Shown here piece after piece: positions 4,497-5,844 of a DNA stretch of 5,844 nucleotides (positions are counted from its first letter, which is position 1; every line of letters starts with the position of its first letter). The stretch comes from JBDSLU01 sp039916225 (GTDB lineage Bacteria > Acidobacteriota > Vicinamibacteria > Vicinamibacterales > Vicinamibacteraceae). The notes beneath the pieces are model-generated. The model searched no databases. It was not told the DNA's origin and worked only from the letters and a program-made list of their open reading frames with translations. The stretch covers positions 1-5,844 of the forward strand of contig JBDSLU010000494.1 of assembly GCA_039916225.1 (NCBI GenBank), read 5' to 3'. The position numbers were made by a program, and so were the translations under genes.

Positions 4497-5795
4497 ATGA
4501 AGAAACTGCGACCCTGGATCCCTGTGCTCGTGTGCGCTCTTGTTGCGGCGGGCGTGTATGCGCGCGGCGCGCGGACGACGCGGGCGTATGCCGCCATGCC
4601 GCTGGCTGCGGGCACGCCAGGCGGAGCGCCGACCTCGCGCGACGGGCTGTCGCAGACCATCGCCGCGCTCGAACGACGCATCGCCGACGAGCCCGGCAAC
4701 GGCGTCGCCGCCGCTCGTCTCGCCGATGCGCTGCTCCGGCAGGCGCGGGCGACCGGGAACGGCGGACTGGCGATTCAGGCCGAAGGCGCCTTGCGCACGG
4801 CGATCGCCACGGCCCCGACCTACGAAGCGCAGCGGATGCTCGGTGCCGTGCTCGCGTCGCAGCATCGCTTTCGCGATGCGATCGTTGCCGCCGAGCGGGC
4901 GCGGGCCATCGAGCCCGCCGATGCCTGGAACGAGGGCGTGATCGGCGATGCGCACCTCGAGCTCGGCGAATACGATCAGGCGTTCGCGGCCTTCGACGCG
5001 ATGATGCGGAAACGGCCGTCGGCAGCGGCCTATGGCCGCGCCTCCTATGCGCGCGAGCTGCAGGGCGATTTCGACGGCGCGCTGCGGCTTATGCAGATGG
5101 CGCTCGACGCCACCAGCGCGCACGATCCCGAGTCGCAGGCGTGGCACTACGCACAGCTCGGCGATCTGCAGTATCAGCTCGGACACCTCGCCGACGCCGA
5201 ACGCGAGTATCGGCACTCGGCCTTCACGTTCGCGAATCATCCGCTCGCCGTGGCCGGCCTGGCCCGCGTGGATGCGGCGCGCGGCGATCTGGCGGCCGCG
5301 CTCGCCGGCTACACGAGCCTGCAGGCCACCGCTGCGACGCCGGAATACGCGGCGCGGATGGCCGAGCTCGAGCAGGCGCTCGGCCGACCGAAGGATGCCG
5401 CCCGCCACTTCGCGCTGGCGGAGCAGGGCTGGCGCACCGATATGCCGGAGCCGGCGCATCTCGCGCGCCTGCTGGCCCGCACGCGCGATCGCGCCGCCGA
5501 GGCGTTGACGGTCGCCGAGCAGGCCGCCGCGTCGCGCCAGGACATCTTCACCATGGACGCGGTCGCGTGGGCGGCCCTTCGCGCCGGCAACATCGGGCGC
5601 GCCGTCGAAGCCTCGCGGCTGGCGCTGCGGACCGGCACTCGCGACCGCAGCATCCTGTATCATGCGGCGGCGATCGCGGCCGCGTCAGGCGATCGCGCGC
5701 GGGCCCGGTCTCTCGCGACGCGCGCGCTGGATGGGCATCCGACGTTCGACGTCGTGCTCGCCCCCGAGGCTCAGGCGCTGCTCGCGTCATTGTGA
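4497..5795 (+). CDS. Membrane-anchored or secreted TPR protein
   Basis: This 432-residue protein starts with MKKLRPW and a hydrophobic segment (8-20) ending VYARGA, acting as a signal peptide or uncleaved anchor, so the rest lies outside the cytoplasm. From about residue 50 to the C-terminus it is a helical solenoid. Clear TPR units include 112-139 (LGAVLASQHRFRDAIVAAERARAIEP pattern), 142-174 (NEGVIGDAHLELGEYDQAFAAFDAMM), 178-204, 217-246 (AQLGDLQYQLGHLADAEREY) and 353-380, with a last unit near 385-415. Weaker units lie between. It has no enzyme motif and is probably a protein-interaction scaffold. The 150-nt gap from DUF4331 and the strong intergenic hairpin suggest the same transcript with reduced or uncoupled expression, though an independent promoter cannot be ruled out. 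From memory, DUF4331 genes are sometimes followed by TPR genes and HupE/UreJ-like genes; the next gene is outside the window. Confidence 0.87.
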   Translation: MKKLRPWIPVLVCALVAAGVYARGARTTRAYAAMPLAAGTPGGAPTSRDGLSQTIAALERRIADEPGNGVAAARLADALLRQARATGNGGLAIQAEGALRTAIATAPTYEAQRMLGAVLASQHRFRDAIVAAERARAIEPADAWNEGVIGDAHLELGEYDQAFAAFDAMMRKRPSAAAYGRASYARELQGDFDGALRLMQMALDATSAHDPESQAWHYAQLGDLQYQLGHLADAEREYRHSAFTFANHPLAVAGLARVDAARGDLAAALAGYTSLQATAATPEYAARMAELEQALGRPKDAARHFALAEQGWRTDMPEPAHLARLLARTRDRAAEALTVAEQAAASRQDIFTMDAVAWAALRAGNIGRAVEASRLALRTGTRDRSILYHAAAIAAASGDRARARSLATRALDGHPTFDVVLAPEAQALLASL

Positions 5796-5822
5796 GGCCA
5801 CCGCGGGCCACCGCGGGCCACC
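5796..5822 (+). repeat. Short tandem repeat GGCCACCGCG directly after the TPR gene
   Basis: Two exact 10-bp copies (5796-5805 and 5806-5815) and a partial third (5816-5822) begin right after the stop codon. Function is unknown; it may be simple slippage in GC-rich DNA. Confidence 0.6.
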
Positions 5823-5836
5823 CGGCCGCGGGGCCG
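5823..5836 (+). terminator. Possible GC hairpin at the end of the operon
   Basis: CGGCC (5823-5827) pairs with GGCCG (5832-5836) around a 4-nt loop. No T-run follows before the window ends, so terminator activity is uncertain. Confidence 0.2.
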
Positions 5837-5844
5837 CGCGGTCG

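Noticed and set aside
4267..4497. Small plus-strand frame encoding a Gly-Ser-Glu-Pro repeat, ending at the TPR start codon
   Set aside because: Half of it overlaps DUF4331 in another frame and the rest is the translated 12-bp DNA repeat. It has no ribosome binding site or family signal; the DNA palindrome explains the pattern better.
2814..5663. A 949-codon open frame on the minus strand across the DUF4331 and TPR genes
   Set aside because: The plus-strand genes here have clear families, signal peptides and ribosome binding sites. The antisense product is low-complexity (Arg, Gly, Ala, Val, Asp rich) with no domain I recognise. Very GC-rich genes avoid the codons that create antisense stops, so long shadow frames are expected.

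Overview
This is a very GC-rich window with alanine-, arginine- and proline-rich proteins, Sec-type signal peptides and tightly packed genes. It fits a high-GC Gram-negative soil-type bacterium. The style of the secreted proteins suggests Acidobacteriota (Vicinamibacteria-like), but no marker gene confirms this, so the taxonomy is a weak inference.

Layout. A minus-strand gene (17-1222) encodes a secreted, TPR-like helical protein with a long Pro/Thr linker. A 175-bp divergent intergenic region (1223-1397) follows. Four plus-strand genes then run to the end: an ECF sigma factor (1398-2006, true start possibly 1428), an RskA-type membrane anti-sigma factor (2003-2899, overlapping the sigma gene by 4 bases), a secreted DUF4331 protein (2985-4346), and a membrane-anchored or secreted TPR protein (4497-5795). 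No tRNA, rRNA, CRISPR array, insertion sequence or integrase is visible.

How the genes may work together. The sigma/anti-sigma pair looks like a SigK/RskA-type switch: a soluble ECF sigma factor held by a single-pass membrane protein whose C-terminal domain faces the periplasm. The best new signal is a two-box motif, CCATCC - 15 or 16 nt - CCGTAGA. It occurs once upstream of the sigma gene (1350-1378) and once upstream of the DUF4331 gene (2905-2932), in both cases in the intergenic region directly before the gene. This looks like an autoregulated ECF promoter plus a target promoter. The exported DUF4331 protein, perhaps with the TPR protein, would then be the output of the switch.

The spacers are also structured. 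The DUF4331 leader can fold so that its ribosome binding site is paired, but only on read-through transcripts from the sigma/anti-sigma genes. The DUF4331-TPR spacer carries tandem 12-bp self-complementary repeats that form a 57-nt near-perfect hairpin. These regulatory readings are inferences from sequence; the motifs and inverted repeats themselves are directly visible.
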